From positions 2,975-18,643 of the forward strand of contig JAHZIE010000027.1 in NCBI GenBank assembly GCA_019419895.1: a stretch of 15,669 nucleotides of DNA, in the 5' to 3' direction. A program made the translations under genes and the position numbers. The notes under the pieces are model-generated. The model had not been told where the DNA came from, did not search any database, and saw only the letters and a program-made list of their open reading frames with translations. Position 1 is the first letter of the stretch, and each line of letters opens with the position of its first letter. The stretch is from Clostridiales bacterium (GTDB lineage Bacteria; Bacillota; Clostridia; Oscillospirales; Acutalibacteraceae). This document shows, piece by piece, positions 1 through 6,968 of this stretch.

Positions 1-339
1 ATAGTCGTTTAAGATATTCAGGGTTTCCTTCGGCAGAAAGCCCCCCATCCCTTTCAGCAGGGACGAAATATCCACATGCAGGATTCCCACCAGCCAGTTG
101 AGACAGATAAAAAAAGGAAAAATGGACAGCATGATAAAAAAGGACAACGCCGCCGCCGAGCGTGACAAACGGTTTTTCAGATAAACCTCCACCGTCTGGG
201 CAATCACCTGGAACAGGCGAAACCGCATAGGCCCCTTTTTTACGGCTGTAATCCCTTTTTCCGCTTTGTTTGCAAGATTTTCCGCTTTTTCCTTCAGGCG
301 TTCCTTCTCTCGTTCTTTTTGTTCTTTTTGCTGCAGCAT
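1..339 (-). CDS. YihY/BrkB-family inner membrane protein, N-terminal part (partial)
   Basis: Only the first 113 residues are in the window; the gene continues past the left edge. The start is the ATG at 339-337, preceded by a GGGGCGGG-type ribosome binding site. Residues 1-35 are a highly charged Lys/Glu-rich, probably helical cytoplasmic tail. Residues 42-60 (RLFQVIAQTVEVYLKNRLS) lead into the Ser/Ala-rich start of the first membrane helix, about residues 61-86 (SRSAAALSFFIMLSIFPFF). This 'AxALSFF..LSIFPF' pattern is typical of the YihY/virulence-factor-BrkB family (Pfam PF03631), once wrongly called RNase BN. These are multi-pass membrane proteins of uncertain role. It is the last visible gene of an operon with the CmpB-like and O-antigen-ligase-like genes, 50 bp after the former. 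Family assignment is fairly secure; function is not known. Confidence 0.82.
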   Translation of the reverse strand, partial: MLQQKEQKEREKERLKEKAENLANKAEKGITAVKKGPMRFRLFQVIAQTVEVYLKNRLSRSAAALSFFIMLSIFPFFICLNWLVGILHVDISSLLKGMGGFLPKETLNILNDY

Positions 340-389
340 CCCGCCCCTACTTTCCATTCACATTCATCCAACGGCACATTTTTCCGTTG

Positions 390-1154
390 TTACGGTTTTC
401 TTTTTTTCATTTTGCGAATCCCTTTTCTCCTTTGGAGCTCCTCATGAAGCTCTTTTCTCATCGCGGCAAGAGCCTCAGGATACTGCTTTGATTCCATATG
501 GGGAAAAGCCCGCAGCAACCGTTCCCGGACGCTCCGGCGCTTTCTTTCCTTTTTCTCTTTTCTTTCCTCGTGCATTCTTTCGATGGCCTCATCCCGAAGG
601 GACGCGAGCTCCTCCAGCTTCATTTTCCTGTTTCTCGCCTCGTTCTTTATGAGCAGCAGGGCATGGCAGGTGACCGCAAGGTCGGCAATAAAATAGGCCG
701 CCAGAAAACAGGTGAAGGAAAGAACCAGCCAGCTGGGCCAAAGGGACAGAAAATGCTTTATGTAAGGATGGATGACCTTTACCATAAGAACAGACATCAC
801 CCCAAAAAGGAGTGAATTTCTCAGGCAGATTCTCCCGTTGAGGTTGGCCCATCGTTTAGAATAATCCCATAAGGAAAGATGAAAGATCTTTTCCAGCAAA
901 TAACTGGTGATATATTCGATGATGCTGGTGACGACGGTGCTCATTACAAATAAAACGGCGATATCGTCCTGATATCTGGAAAAAAGCCAAAGCACTAAAA
1001 CCGCGCCCGTACCATATATAGGGCAAAAAGGACCGTTTAAAAAGCCTCGGTTAATAAACTTTTTCGCTGGAATGGAGCAAAACGCCGTTTCACAAATCCA
1101 GCCAATAAAGCTGTATATGACAAAAAAGCAAAATCCAGTCAAAAACTTCTCCAT
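390..1154 (-). CDS. CmpB-family putative ABC-transporter type IV membrane protein
   Basis: 254-residue membrane protein matching the 'putative ABC-transporter type IV' family (PF06541, CmpB-like). The diagnostic blocks are visible: GWICE at residues 18-22, RGFLNGPFCPIYGTGA at about 37-52, and WDYSKRWANLNGRICLRNS at about 96-114. Four or five membrane segments lie in roughly residues 4-165. The C-terminal 85 residues are a Lys/Arg/Glu-rich cytoplasmic tail, likely coiled coil, longer than in many family members. A GTG at 1175 would add seven residues, but the ATG at 1154 has AGGAGGGC just upstream and is preferred. It lies 25 bp after the O-antigen-ligase-like gene and 50 bp before the YihY-like gene, so they are probably one transcript. 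No ATPase partner is visible, and the transporter label comes from the family name only. Confidence 0.85.
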   Translation of the reverse strand: MEKFLTGFCFFVIYSFIGWICETAFCSIPAKKFINRGFLNGPFCPIYGTGAVLVLWLFSRYQDDIAVLFVMSTVVTSIIEYITSYLLEKIFHLSLWDYSKRWANLNGRICLRNSLLFGVMSVLMVKVIHPYIKHFLSLWPSWLVLSFTCFLAAYFIADLAVTCHALLLIKNEARNRKMKLEELASLRDEAIERMHEERKEKKERKRRSVRERLLRAFPHMESKQYPEALAAMRKELHEELQRRKGIRKMKKRKP

Positions 1155-1179
1155 ATTGCCCTCCTCTATCCCCACACTG

Positions 1180-2907
1180 TTACGCCGGTTCGGAATAATG
1201 TCTTCCCTTTGCCTTTCCCGCAGGTTTCCCCTCTTGTTTTTCCTTCCTTTGGAAATAGAGCTGCCTTCTGCTGGCGCCCTCCGCCATACCTAACAGGACA
1301 AAGAAAACGGGCGTGGTCATTGTTTGGCTAATATTAAAAATTCCCTGTACGGCATAACAGAGAACCGCCATGCCCAGCGCTAGAAGAACCGGAGAATTCT
1401 TTCCTCCTCTGAAAGCGCGGGTGACACAGGAAGCGATGGCGGCGACATAGGCGGTAACGCCAAAAACTCCAATGGTAACCAAATACTGGAGATATTCATT
1501 GTGTACATTCTCGAAATATTCCCCAATCAGGTTCATCATTTCCTGATAATAACGAGGCATAAATATATGTTCGGCCGTATCCAGTCCGGTTCCCACCAGA
1601 ATATCTTTGATATCATAATTCTGGAAGGCCTCCAGGGCCCTCTTCCAGGCATATCCCCGATATGTGCCCCAATTATCGTTGAAACGCAGATAATTTTCAA
1701 GCTTTCCTAATTCCGTTTGAGTGTCTAGGATGGAAAAACGGTACACCATCATCAGGACAAAAATTCCCGCCACACACAAAAAGCCGAACCAAATCCATTT
1801 AATAAAGAACGGGAAGCTCACTTGGGGCGCAAGCTTTCCAATGATAAAAAACACGACAGCGGCCGCAAGGAGCACACCAAACAGTACCCAGCCGTGCACA
1901 CCGTCAATCAAGCTTTGGGAAAAGCCTGAAAGATAATACTTCAATTGGGCATCCGGACTGTGTATCCAGATTCCGAGGAGCTTTGCCGAAATAAAAAGGG
2001 AGGCAAACACCGCCATCAGACGGGACAGTTCACTGAAATTCCGGACAAACATGGGGAGCAGAAGGAGCAGAATTCCCACGCCGAAAAATCCGCTGTCGCT
2101 GTTGCCGAAAATCAAAGCGCCAAATCCAAAAATTGTGCCGATATAATAGAATATGCGCGTAAACCAATGCTTTCCCCGCAGGACCATCATAGCTGTAAGG
2201 GCAAGGAACATGCAGACATAACTGGAAAAAAAGTTGAGATTTCCCAGAGTAGAAATGCTTTTTCCGAAATGAGTGGAATAACTGTGAAACCGAAATCCTA
2301 AAATATCATTGCCAAAAAAATTCTGAAGGCCAATCCAAATCACCGCGCAGCCGGCCACAAGGAAGAGCAGATGGCTCCATTCCCATTCCCTGTAGGTGCG
2401 GGACAACAGGAGATAGGCGACAAAATATAATGTCACCATCACCAGCCCATGATGCCGGTAATCAGATCCCCAGTAAGCTTCCTGAGGATAAGAAGAAAGC
2501 TGCCAGGATATGATGCCCACAGCAAAAAAAGCCAACATTCCAATATCCGTCACCGAAATGGGTTTGGGCCTGGCGTGCAGGCTTTTGGAGGGGTGCATTA
2601 AAAAGGTAATCACTCCGGCCAGCAAAGCCAAAGGAAGGAACCACCAGGTAATCGTTGAAAAGAAATCCAGCTTATCCTGCGCCAGGGTGGTATAACTGTG
2701 CTTGGAATACAAAGGGAAAAAGCCAAGAGCCGCAATTAAATAAAGGTAGGCGCAGATCTGATAAGGCTTCACCGGCTCCCGTCTGTTTTCCTTCGGCGGA
2801 TTGGGATTTGAGGTTTTTTCCGGGGCATCCCGCCCTGTATTTGTATCGGACATAGAGCTGGACATAGAATTGATATCGATAAATTCTGTATCGTCAAACC
2901 GATCCAC
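1180..2907 (-). CDS. O-antigen ligase-like (Wzy_C) polytopic membrane protein
   Basis: 575-residue protein with about 12-14 membrane helices starting near residue 48, after a polar, Ser/Pro/Asn-rich cytoplasmic N-terminus. The large loop before the last helices carries the O-antigen ligase/polymerase (Wzy_C, PF04932) signature: RGYAWKRALEAF from residue 417, GTGLD at 439-443, and HNEYLQYLVTIGV from 469. Conserved Arg and His residues in this loop are linked to catalysis in WaaL/Wzy enzymes. Members transfer or polymerise lipid-linked glycans outside the membrane; in Firmicutes this would mean capsule, teichoic-acid-like or other surface glycan, or protein glycosylation, and the substrate cannot be told here. 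It starts with GTG at 2907, with AAAGGA nine bases upstream. The C-terminus is Lys/Gly-rich. First gene of the operon, with its promoter at 2983-3010. Confidence 0.85.
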   Translation of the reverse strand: MDRFDDTEFIDINSMSSSMSDTNTGRDAPEKTSNPNPPKENRREPVKPYQICAYLYLIAALGFFPLYSKHSYTTLAQDKLDFFSTITWWFLPLALLAGVITFLMHPSKSLHARPKPISVTDIGMLAFFAVGIISWQLSSYPQEAYWGSDYRHHGLVMVTLYFVAYLLLSRTYREWEWSHLLFLVAGCAVIWIGLQNFFGNDILGFRFHSYSTHFGKSISTLGNLNFFSSYVCMFLALTAMMVLRGKHWFTRIFYYIGTIFGFGALIFGNSDSGFFGVGILLLLLPMFVRNFSELSRLMAVFASLFISAKLLGIWIHSPDAQLKYYLSGFSQSLIDGVHGWVLFGVLLAAAVVFFIIGKLAPQVSFPFFIKWIWFGFLCVAGIFVLMMVYRFSILDTQTELGKLENYLRFNDNWGTYRGYAWKRALEAFQNYDIKDILVGTGLDTAEHIFMPRYYQEMMNLIGEYFENVHNEYLQYLVTIGVFGVTAYVAAIASCVTRAFRGGKNSPVLLALGMAVLCYAVQGIFNISQTMTTPVFFVLLGMAEGASRRQLYFQRKEKQEGKPAGKAKGRHYSEPA

Positions 2908-2958
2908 CCAATAACATCCTTTCTTAAAAATTTATATTCCTATTCTTCTTCTGATATG

Positions 2959-2980
2959 GCAAATTTGCTCAGATTTGCTC
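2959..2980. repeat. Palindrome plus tandem octamer in the O-antigen-ligase-like leader
   Basis: A perfect 10-bp palindrome GCAAATTTGC (2959-2968) overlaps the first of two direct copies of ATTTGCTC (2963-2970 and 2973-2980). It lies just downstream of the predicted -10 box at 2983-2988, where a repressor could block initiation. Operator function is inferred from position only. Confidence 0.35.
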
Positions 2981-2982
2981 TT

Positions 2983-3010
2983 ATTATATCATATTTCGGC
3001 AGGATAGCAA
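2983..3010 (-). promoter_or_regulatory. Sigma-A-like promoter for the O-antigen-ligase operon
   Basis: On the minus strand, TTGCTA (3010-3005; 4 of 6 to consensus) and a perfect TATAAT (2988-2983) are separated by 16 bp. The predicted start of transcription is near 2976, about 70 bp before the GTG start at 2907. Confidence 0.6.
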
Positions 3011-3211
3011 AGCCGTTTGCCATTCTTAATTCTGGTACTGGGATATCTGTCTTCATTTTTCACCGCCGCGGGAATTCGCCTTTTGCCGCCTAAAGAGAAG
3101 ATCCGATCAGCATCTCCTTATATCAAGCGTCCGTCTGACAATTTTCAAGGGAGAAATCCCGATGAAGCCCTTTCAACAAAAAATTGGTTTTGCTTCGGCC
3201 CCGCGGACAAT

Positions 3212-3242
3212 AAAAAAGGACTGGATTTTCCAGTCCTTTTTT
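3212..3242 (-). terminator. Intrinsic terminator after the UroD-like gene
   Basis: Perfect 13-bp inverted repeat, AAAAAAGGACTGG / CCAGTCCTTTTTT, around a five-base loop. The outer A/T tracts give a U-run on either strand. It lies 90 bp after the stop of the minus-strand gene at 3332; no plus-strand gene ends nearby. Confidence 0.85.
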
Positions 3243-3331
3243 GCCAGATTAACAATATTTTCATTCCTCAGCTTTAGAAAAAATACCCAGCTGAGTGGAA
3301 GAATGGCAGATATCAGCGAAAGAGTTACAAA

Positions 3332-4582
3332 TCACTTTCCATAACGGCTGTCAATTTCTTCCCGTACAATGTCCGTCCAGCGGATGATAGCCGTCGCGTC
3401 CCCGGACACCGTTTCCACATCCTTCAATGTAATATCAAACTTGCAGTGATTTGCGTCCAAAATTTCAAAACCATCGCGGAGATATTTGCGCACCATATCC
3501 TCGTCCACGCCAAAGGAAACCATGGAGGAAGGATTGGGCCTCCAGGAAAGGATATAGTCCGGGCCGATCTGCTCCGCGCATTTTCTCAAATCAGCAAAGG
3601 GGGAAACCGCGATCCTTCTGAGATTTTTCAGCGTCTTCACAAGCTCAATTTTATTGGTCAGATCCTCGCAGCAGCCATAGGCTGAAAGGGCATACCGCTC
3701 CAAGATCGGCTTTTGATAATCAAACATGAACTCTTTGAAAAGATCCGGCCCCACAATAGTAAATTCCTGGGCCGCCATATATCCCCACATTTGACTCGGC
3801 TTGACGCCGTAAACGGCAGGATTGGGTCGTTCAAGGCCGTCCACATAAGGCATGGCCTGGTTCCTCTGATCGGCAAGGGAATAATCCCCCGCCTTTTCCG
3901 TCTCATCCATATTTTTGAGGATCATTTTCTGCATCCGTCCCACCAAGCTGTGGAGCCATTCCGGACTGTCATACATATCCCACATCAGCTGTTCCAAACC
4001 GCGGAGCTTTGCCAGAGGGGTGGAAATGTCATTCTGCCACATTACGCTCAGAACACCCTCCCTGTCAATAAAGATAGGAAGGATATCCCCCACCAGTTCC
4101 TCGTAGGGCGCGGCCTTGCGGCGGGTAGCCTCCTCATCAATCTCATGGGGAAGGGACACCACCTTTTCAATATCCTCTTCCTCCAAAATAGAAGCGTGGT
4201 ATGCCGCCGCCCCATGCGCCATGGAGCGTTCACCCAATTCCGCGGGGAGCCCCCACGGGCCGAGCTTGGGCGTTTTGATACAGGCGGAAATAGTGTAAAA
4301 AGGCTCGGTAATGTAGTCGTCCGCCACTTTGCTGCGGTATTCCGTCTGCAAAAAATGCAGTTCGAGAGCCCGGCAGACCGGATCGGTGCACTTTAACTGC
4401 TTTTCCGTCAGAAATTCCTCAAAGGGGATTGCGCGGATGTAAATCAGCGGGCGGGTAAAATGCAGGGCATGATGGGAAGACCACGCCCTCCTCCTCGATT
4501 CCATCTCCGGCGATTGGGCGTATTCCATATATTTCCTGGCCATATCCCTGATATAGCCGCGTTCCTGTTCGCTAACTGCCAT
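3332..4582 (-). CDS. Uroporphyrinogen decarboxylase-like (URO-D superfamily) protein
   Basis: 416-residue cytosolic protein without signal peptide or membrane helices. It resembles the divergent URO-D-like/methyltransferase-like proteins common in Clostridia. Visible blocks are YGCCEDLTNKIELVKTLKNL from residue 302, the following RRIAVSPFADLRKCAEQIG, then YILSWRPNP at 343-351. This is the C-terminal half of the TIM-barrel, where the 'GCCE' turn and a strand with 'SP.AD' recur. True URO-D acts on uroporphyrinogen III; the distant corrinoid methyltransferases (MtaA/CmuA type) bind zinc through His and Cys. C304/C305 and H379-C380 are possible ligands here, which is inference. It is unlikely to be haem-pathway HemE: it is longer, divergent, and no tetrapyrrole genes are near. 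Start ATG at 4582 with a GGGAGAG site upstream. It is divergent from an SGNH esterase, suggesting a catabolic role, but the substrate is unknown. Confidence 0.7.
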   Translation of the reverse strand: MAVSEQERGYIRDMARKYMEYAQSPEMESRRRAWSSHHALHFTRPLIYIRAIPFEEFLTEKQLKCTDPVCRALELHFLQTEYRSKVADDYITEPFYTISACIKTPKLGPWGLPAELGERSMAHGAAAYHASILEEEDIEKVVSLPHEIDEEATRRKAAPYEELVGDILPIFIDREGVLSVMWQNDISTPLAKLRGLEQLMWDMYDSPEWLHSLVGRMQKMILKNMDETEKAGDYSLADQRNQAMPYVDGLERPNPAVYGVKPSQMWGYMAAQEFTIVGPDLFKEFMFDYQKPILERYALSAYGCCEDLTNKIELVKTLKNLRRIAVSPFADLRKCAEQIGPDYILSWRPNPSSMVSFGVDEDMVRKYLRDGFEILDANHCKFDITLKDVETVSGDATAIIRWTDIVREEIDSRYGK

Positions 4583-4616
4583 AACTTCTCTCTCCCTTTT
4601 ACTAGTATTTTCTATA

Positions 4617-4645
4617 ATGGTATGTTTTTTTTCTCAGTTTGTCAA
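4617..4645 (-). promoter_or_regulatory. Promoter for the UroD-like gene
   Basis: Minus strand: consensus -35 TTGACA (4645-4640), exactly 17 bp, then TACCAT (4622-4617; 4 of 6 to TATAAT). The leader to the ATG at 4582 is about 28 bases. Confidence 0.6.
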
Positions 4646-4677
4646 TGACCCTTTCCAGTTTTTCTTTTTCGGCCGTC

Positions 4678-4705
4678 TTGTATTCTCTGTCCCATTTGCT
4701 ACAAT
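4678..4705 (+). promoter_or_regulatory. Promoter for the SGNH esterase gene
   Basis: Extended -10 element TGCTACAAT (4697-4705) with a weak -35 TTGTAT (4678-4683) 16 bp upstream. The predicted start near 4712 leaves a leader of about 34 bases before the ATG at 4746. A second TATAAT at 4613-4618 has no -35 at the right distance. Confidence 0.5.
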
Positions 4706-4745
4706 TAACAGTAAGGATATTAAACAGGGAAAGGGACGGAGTTTT

Positions 4746-5399
4746 ATGAATCGTTCTTGGAACGGAAAAACCATCAATTTTTTAGGCGACAGCATTACCC
4801 AGGGCTGCGGAAGCGAGATTGCTTATCCCCATATCGTCAAAAAGCTTCTGAAATTAAAAGAGGCGAGAAATTACGGGGTCTCCGCCACCCATATCAGCGG
4901 CGCCTATGAGGACAAATTTAAAGACAGCGCCGGAAGCTCTCTCAGCTTTACCAAGCGGTGCCTTCGCATGGAGCCCGCGGATCTCCTCTGTATCTTCGGC
5001 GGTACCAATGATTTCGGCCATCGGGACACCGCTCCCCTGGGAAGGATGGCGGACAGGGAGGATATCGGTTTTTACGGGGCTCTCCATTGGCTGATCGAAA
5101 CTGTAAGGAAAAACTACCCTCAAATGGAAATTGTCCTTTTCACCCCTCTGCACCGCTGTTCAGATCCCTCCGGTGAGATGAATCCCTATACCGGACATAC
5201 CCTGCTGGAATATGTAGAGGCCATCCGCGCGATTGCGGAGTACTATCATCTTCCTGTGCTGGATCTTTACCAGGACGGTCCGGATCCTCGCCGGCCCAAG
5301 ACTAAAGAGCTACTGATTCCGGACGGCCTGCATCCCAATACCGCAGGTCACCAGCTGATAGCAAAGGAGCTGATTGTTCCCTTTCTGAACGCCTTATAG
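4746..5399 (+). CDS. SGNH/GDSL-family hydrolase (esterase)
   Basis: 217-residue compact SGNH hydrolase. Block I is NFLGDSITQG (residues 11-20) with nucleophile Ser16; block II has the NYG at 43-45; block III is GGTND (85-89), where Asn88 helps form the oxyanion hole; block V is IPDGLHPN (191-198), giving Asp193 and His196 of the triad. All catalytic blocks are intact. Such enzymes remove acyl groups from sugars, lipids or small esters; no domain here fixes the substrate. No signal peptide, so it is probably cytoplasmic. A longer frame opens at 4617 but its first 43 residues lie over the promoter and lack a ribosome site; the ATG at 4746 follows GGGACGGAG and starts a normal SGNH N-terminus. 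It is divergent from the UroD-like gene. Confidence 0.88.
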   Translation: MNRSWNGKTINFLGDSITQGCGSEIAYPHIVKKLLKLKEARNYGVSATHISGAYEDKFKDSAGSSLSFTKRCLRMEPADLLCIFGGTNDFGHRDTAPLGRMADREDIGFYGALHWLIETVRKNYPQMEIVLFTPLHRCSDPSGEMNPYTGHTLLEYVEAIRAIAEYYHLPVLDLYQDGPDPRRPKTKELLIPDGLHPNTAGHQLIAKELIVPFLNAL

Positions 5400-5429
5400 C
5401 TCAACCCCTGAAAGGCGGCGTTACTGTCA

Positions 5430-5629
5430 AGGGAGGATAATTAACCTCTTTATTTGAATATAGGCGCGCAATCAGCCATTTTAATCTGTTAAACGTGCTT
5501 CTTCCATCCTTCTTACCGCGTCGTTTCTAAGGTGGAAGCTTCTTCTTCTCCTCAGGAGTGATGGAACGTGTGGTTCTTTAATCCTCCCTCACGCCCCCGC
5601 CTTTCTTTGCTGAAAGGACGGGGCTTTTT
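5430..5629 (+). ncRNA. Candidate structured RNA with its own terminator
   Basis: No gene lies between 5400 and 5870, yet 5430-5589 folds by eye into one closed structure. A 9-bp closing helix (AGGGAGGAT 5430-5438 / ATCCTCCCT 5581-5589) continues with AACC 5443-5446 / GGTT 5572-5575. An inner hairpin pairs CTTCCA-t-CCTT (5501-5511) with AAGGTGGAAG (5529-5538), ten pairs with one bulged base, and a small CTCC-TCA-GGAG hairpin sits at 5548-5558. An intrinsic terminator follows at 5593-5629. Size (about 200 bases), closing stem, large central open region and apical stem resemble 6S RNA in outline, but no 6S primary sequence was recognised. No clear promoter is visible just upstream, so it could instead be a 3' UTR element of the esterase transcript. 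A gene for unknown RNA is an inference. Confidence 0.4.
5593..5629 (+). terminator. Intrinsic terminator, plus strand
   Basis: GC-rich hairpin: GCCCC...CCTTTC (5593-5603 region) pairs with GAAAGG...GGGGC (5612-5624), with a two-base internal mismatch, followed by TTTTT. It would end transcripts of the SGNH esterase or of the candidate RNA. Confidence 0.75.
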
Positions 5630-5792
5630 CCTTGCCGAATTTCCGCCGCGCTGAAAAGCATGTCAAACGGCTTATAAAGACAGTACATACCGCCCTTCTT
5701 TTACAGGATTCCTATTGGAAAAATAGACAATTTTTGCCGAAATATAGAATATAATTTCTTTTCCCACGCCATTTCATTTCTCTGAAAAAGCC

Positions 5793-5821
5793 TTGTAAGT
5801 CCTCCCATTCCCAAGTATAAT
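5793..5821 (+). promoter_or_regulatory. Promoter for the PTS IIC/zinc-ribbon operon
   Basis: TTGTAA (5793-5798; 4 of 6) and perfect TATAAT (5816-5821) with 17-bp spacing; predicted leader of about 43 bases before the TTG start at 5871. Another TATAAT at 5750-5755 has TAGACA (5724-5729) 20 bp upstream, which is too far for a good sigma-A promoter. Confidence 0.6.
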
Positions 5822-5842
5822 ACTATTTAGAAACAATTTGTT
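5814..5842 (+). promoter_or_regulatory. Candidate operator dyads at the PTS IIC promoter
   Basis: The -10 box is embedded in a perfect dyad, AGTAT-A-ATACT (5814-5824), and a second perfect dyad, AACAA-T-TTGTT, follows at 5832-5842 over the expected transcription start. The placement would suit a repressor; no regulator gene is adjacent. Confidence 0.35.
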
Positions 5843-5856
5843 CATAATTTATTCTT

Positions 5857-5863
5857 AGGAGGG
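5857..5863 (+). promoter_or_regulatory. Ribosome binding site fixing a TTG start
   Basis: AGGAGGG, seven bases before the TTG at 5871. The strong site supports this unusual start over later in-frame ATGs. Confidence 0.8.
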
Positions 5864-5870
5864 CTTATCT

Positions 5871-6911
5871 TTGGAACAGAAAACTTTCTCCCCCGTTATC
5901 TCCTTTTTAAAAAAGGCTTTTAAACGTTATTTGGTGGACGCCATGAGCGCCATGGCCCTTGGCCTTTTCTCCTCCCTGATTGTCGGGCTCATCCTTTCCC
6001 AGCTTTCACAGATCAGTTTTTTATCCTTTCTCGCGCCCTTCTCTGATATTGTCAGCGCCCAATCTCCCGTGGTAGGCGCCGCAATCGGCGCTGCCATCGC
6101 TTCCGGGCTCCGCGCAAAACCCCTGGTGGTTTTCTCCGCTGTGGTTGCCGGCGCTTTCGGCTATCAGGCCGGTGGTCCGGTGGGCGCGTATATCGGCGCC
6201 GTTGTCGGTTCAGAAATCGGAAGGCTGGTCGCTGGAAAAACCAAGGTTGACATCGTCGTCACCCCTATCACCACCATTCTGACCGGGTGTCTCGCCGCCC
6301 AGTTCGCGGGTCCCACTATCCAATATCTCATGGAAGGGCTCGGCAGCGTTATCAACAGCTCTACCAACCTTGCTCCCTTCCCAATGGGAATCATTGTATC
6401 CGTAATCGTCGGATTGGCGCTGACAGCTCCCATCAGCTCCGCTGCCCTCTGCATTATGCTGGGGCTGGACGGCCTGGCCGCGGGAGCGGCCGTGGTCGGA
6501 TGCAGCGCCCAAATGATTGGCTTCGCGGTCGCGAGCTTCCGGGAAAATAAATGGGGCGGCCTGATTTCCCAGGGAATCGGCACCTCCATGCTGCAATTTT
6601 CCAATATCATGAAAAACCCCAGGATATGGCTGGCGCCCACCCTCGCCTCCGCTGTTCTTGGGCCGGTTTCCACTTGTGTTTTCCAGATGACAAATACTCC
6701 CACTGGGGCGGGTATGGGCACCAGCGGACTTGTTGGACAATTTGGCGCCTTCTCCGCCATGAGCGCCACAACCCCTTACTGGATGATTATCTTGGAAATC
6801 CTGCTGATGCATTTTATCGCCCCCGCGGTTCTTACCCTGCTGTTCGATTGGTTCTTCCGTAAAATTCACTGGGTGAAGCCCGGAGACATGAAGCTTCCGG
6901 AACTTTCATAA
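5871..6911 (+). CDS. PTS sugar transporter subunit IIC-like protein (PfoR type)
   Basis: 346-residue, strongly hydrophobic protein with about eight to ten membrane helices and many Gly/Ala-rich segments (GAAIGAAIASG near residue 70, then GGPVGAYIGAVVGSEIGRL). It matches the PTS_EIIC_2 family (PF13303, COG3641), which includes PfoR, named for an effect on perfringolysin expression in Clostridium perfringens. The conserved TPITTILTG stretch (about 129-137) and the C-terminal 'PTGAGMGTSGLVGQ' region (about 282-295) support this. No IIA or IIB component is present here, so sugar phosphorylation would need partners encoded elsewhere, or the protein may have another transport or sensory role. Start is TTG with AGGAGGG seven bases upstream. 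It is followed after 57 bp by a zinc-ribbon membrane protein, probably co-transcribed. Confidence 0.85.
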   Translation: MEQKTFSPVISFLKKAFKRYLVDAMSAMALGLFSSLIVGLILSQLSQISFLSFLAPFSDIVSAQSPVVGAAIGAAIASGLRAKPLVVFSAVVAGAFGYQAGGPVGAYIGAVVGSEIGRLVAGKTKVDIVVTPITTILTGCLAAQFAGPTIQYLMEGLGSVINSSTNLAPFPMGIIVSVIVGLALTAPISSAALCIMLGLDGLAAGAAVVGCSAQMIGFAVASFRENKWGGLISQGIGTSMLQFSNIMKNPRIWLAPTLASAVLGPVSTCVFQMTNTPTGAGMGTSGLVGQFGAFSAMSATTPYWMIILEILLMHFIAPAVLTLLFDWFFRKIHWVKPGDMKLPELS

Positions 6912-6968
6912 AATTCAGGGGATTATCCTCCCGCTGAATCAAATTAAAAAAAGAAGGAGTGTTTTCCC

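Larger units (their letters stand above)
2908..3331. other. Intergenic region without a gene (424 bp)
   Basis: Lies between the start of the O-antigen-ligase-like gene and the end of the UroD-like gene. It holds the promoter and leader of the former (2908-3010) and a terminator for the latter (3212-3242). A weak 7-bp inverted repeat, CTCAGCT/AGCTGAG, is at 3267-3295. No convincing coding frame or known RNA was seen in 3011-3211. Confidence 0.6.

Noticed and set aside
1155..1175. GTG start seven codons upstream of the CmpB-like gene
   Set aside because: The AGGAGGG site lies within this extension and serves the ATG at 1154.
4617..4745. 43-residue N-terminal extension of the SGNH esterase
   Set aside because: It spans the promoters, has no ribosome site, and precedes the normal SGNH start; the ATG at 4746 is preferred.
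5724..5755. TAGACA and TATAAT as the main PTS operon promoter
   Set aside because: The 20-bp spacing is unfavourable; the pair at 5793-5821 has ideal 17-bp spacing.
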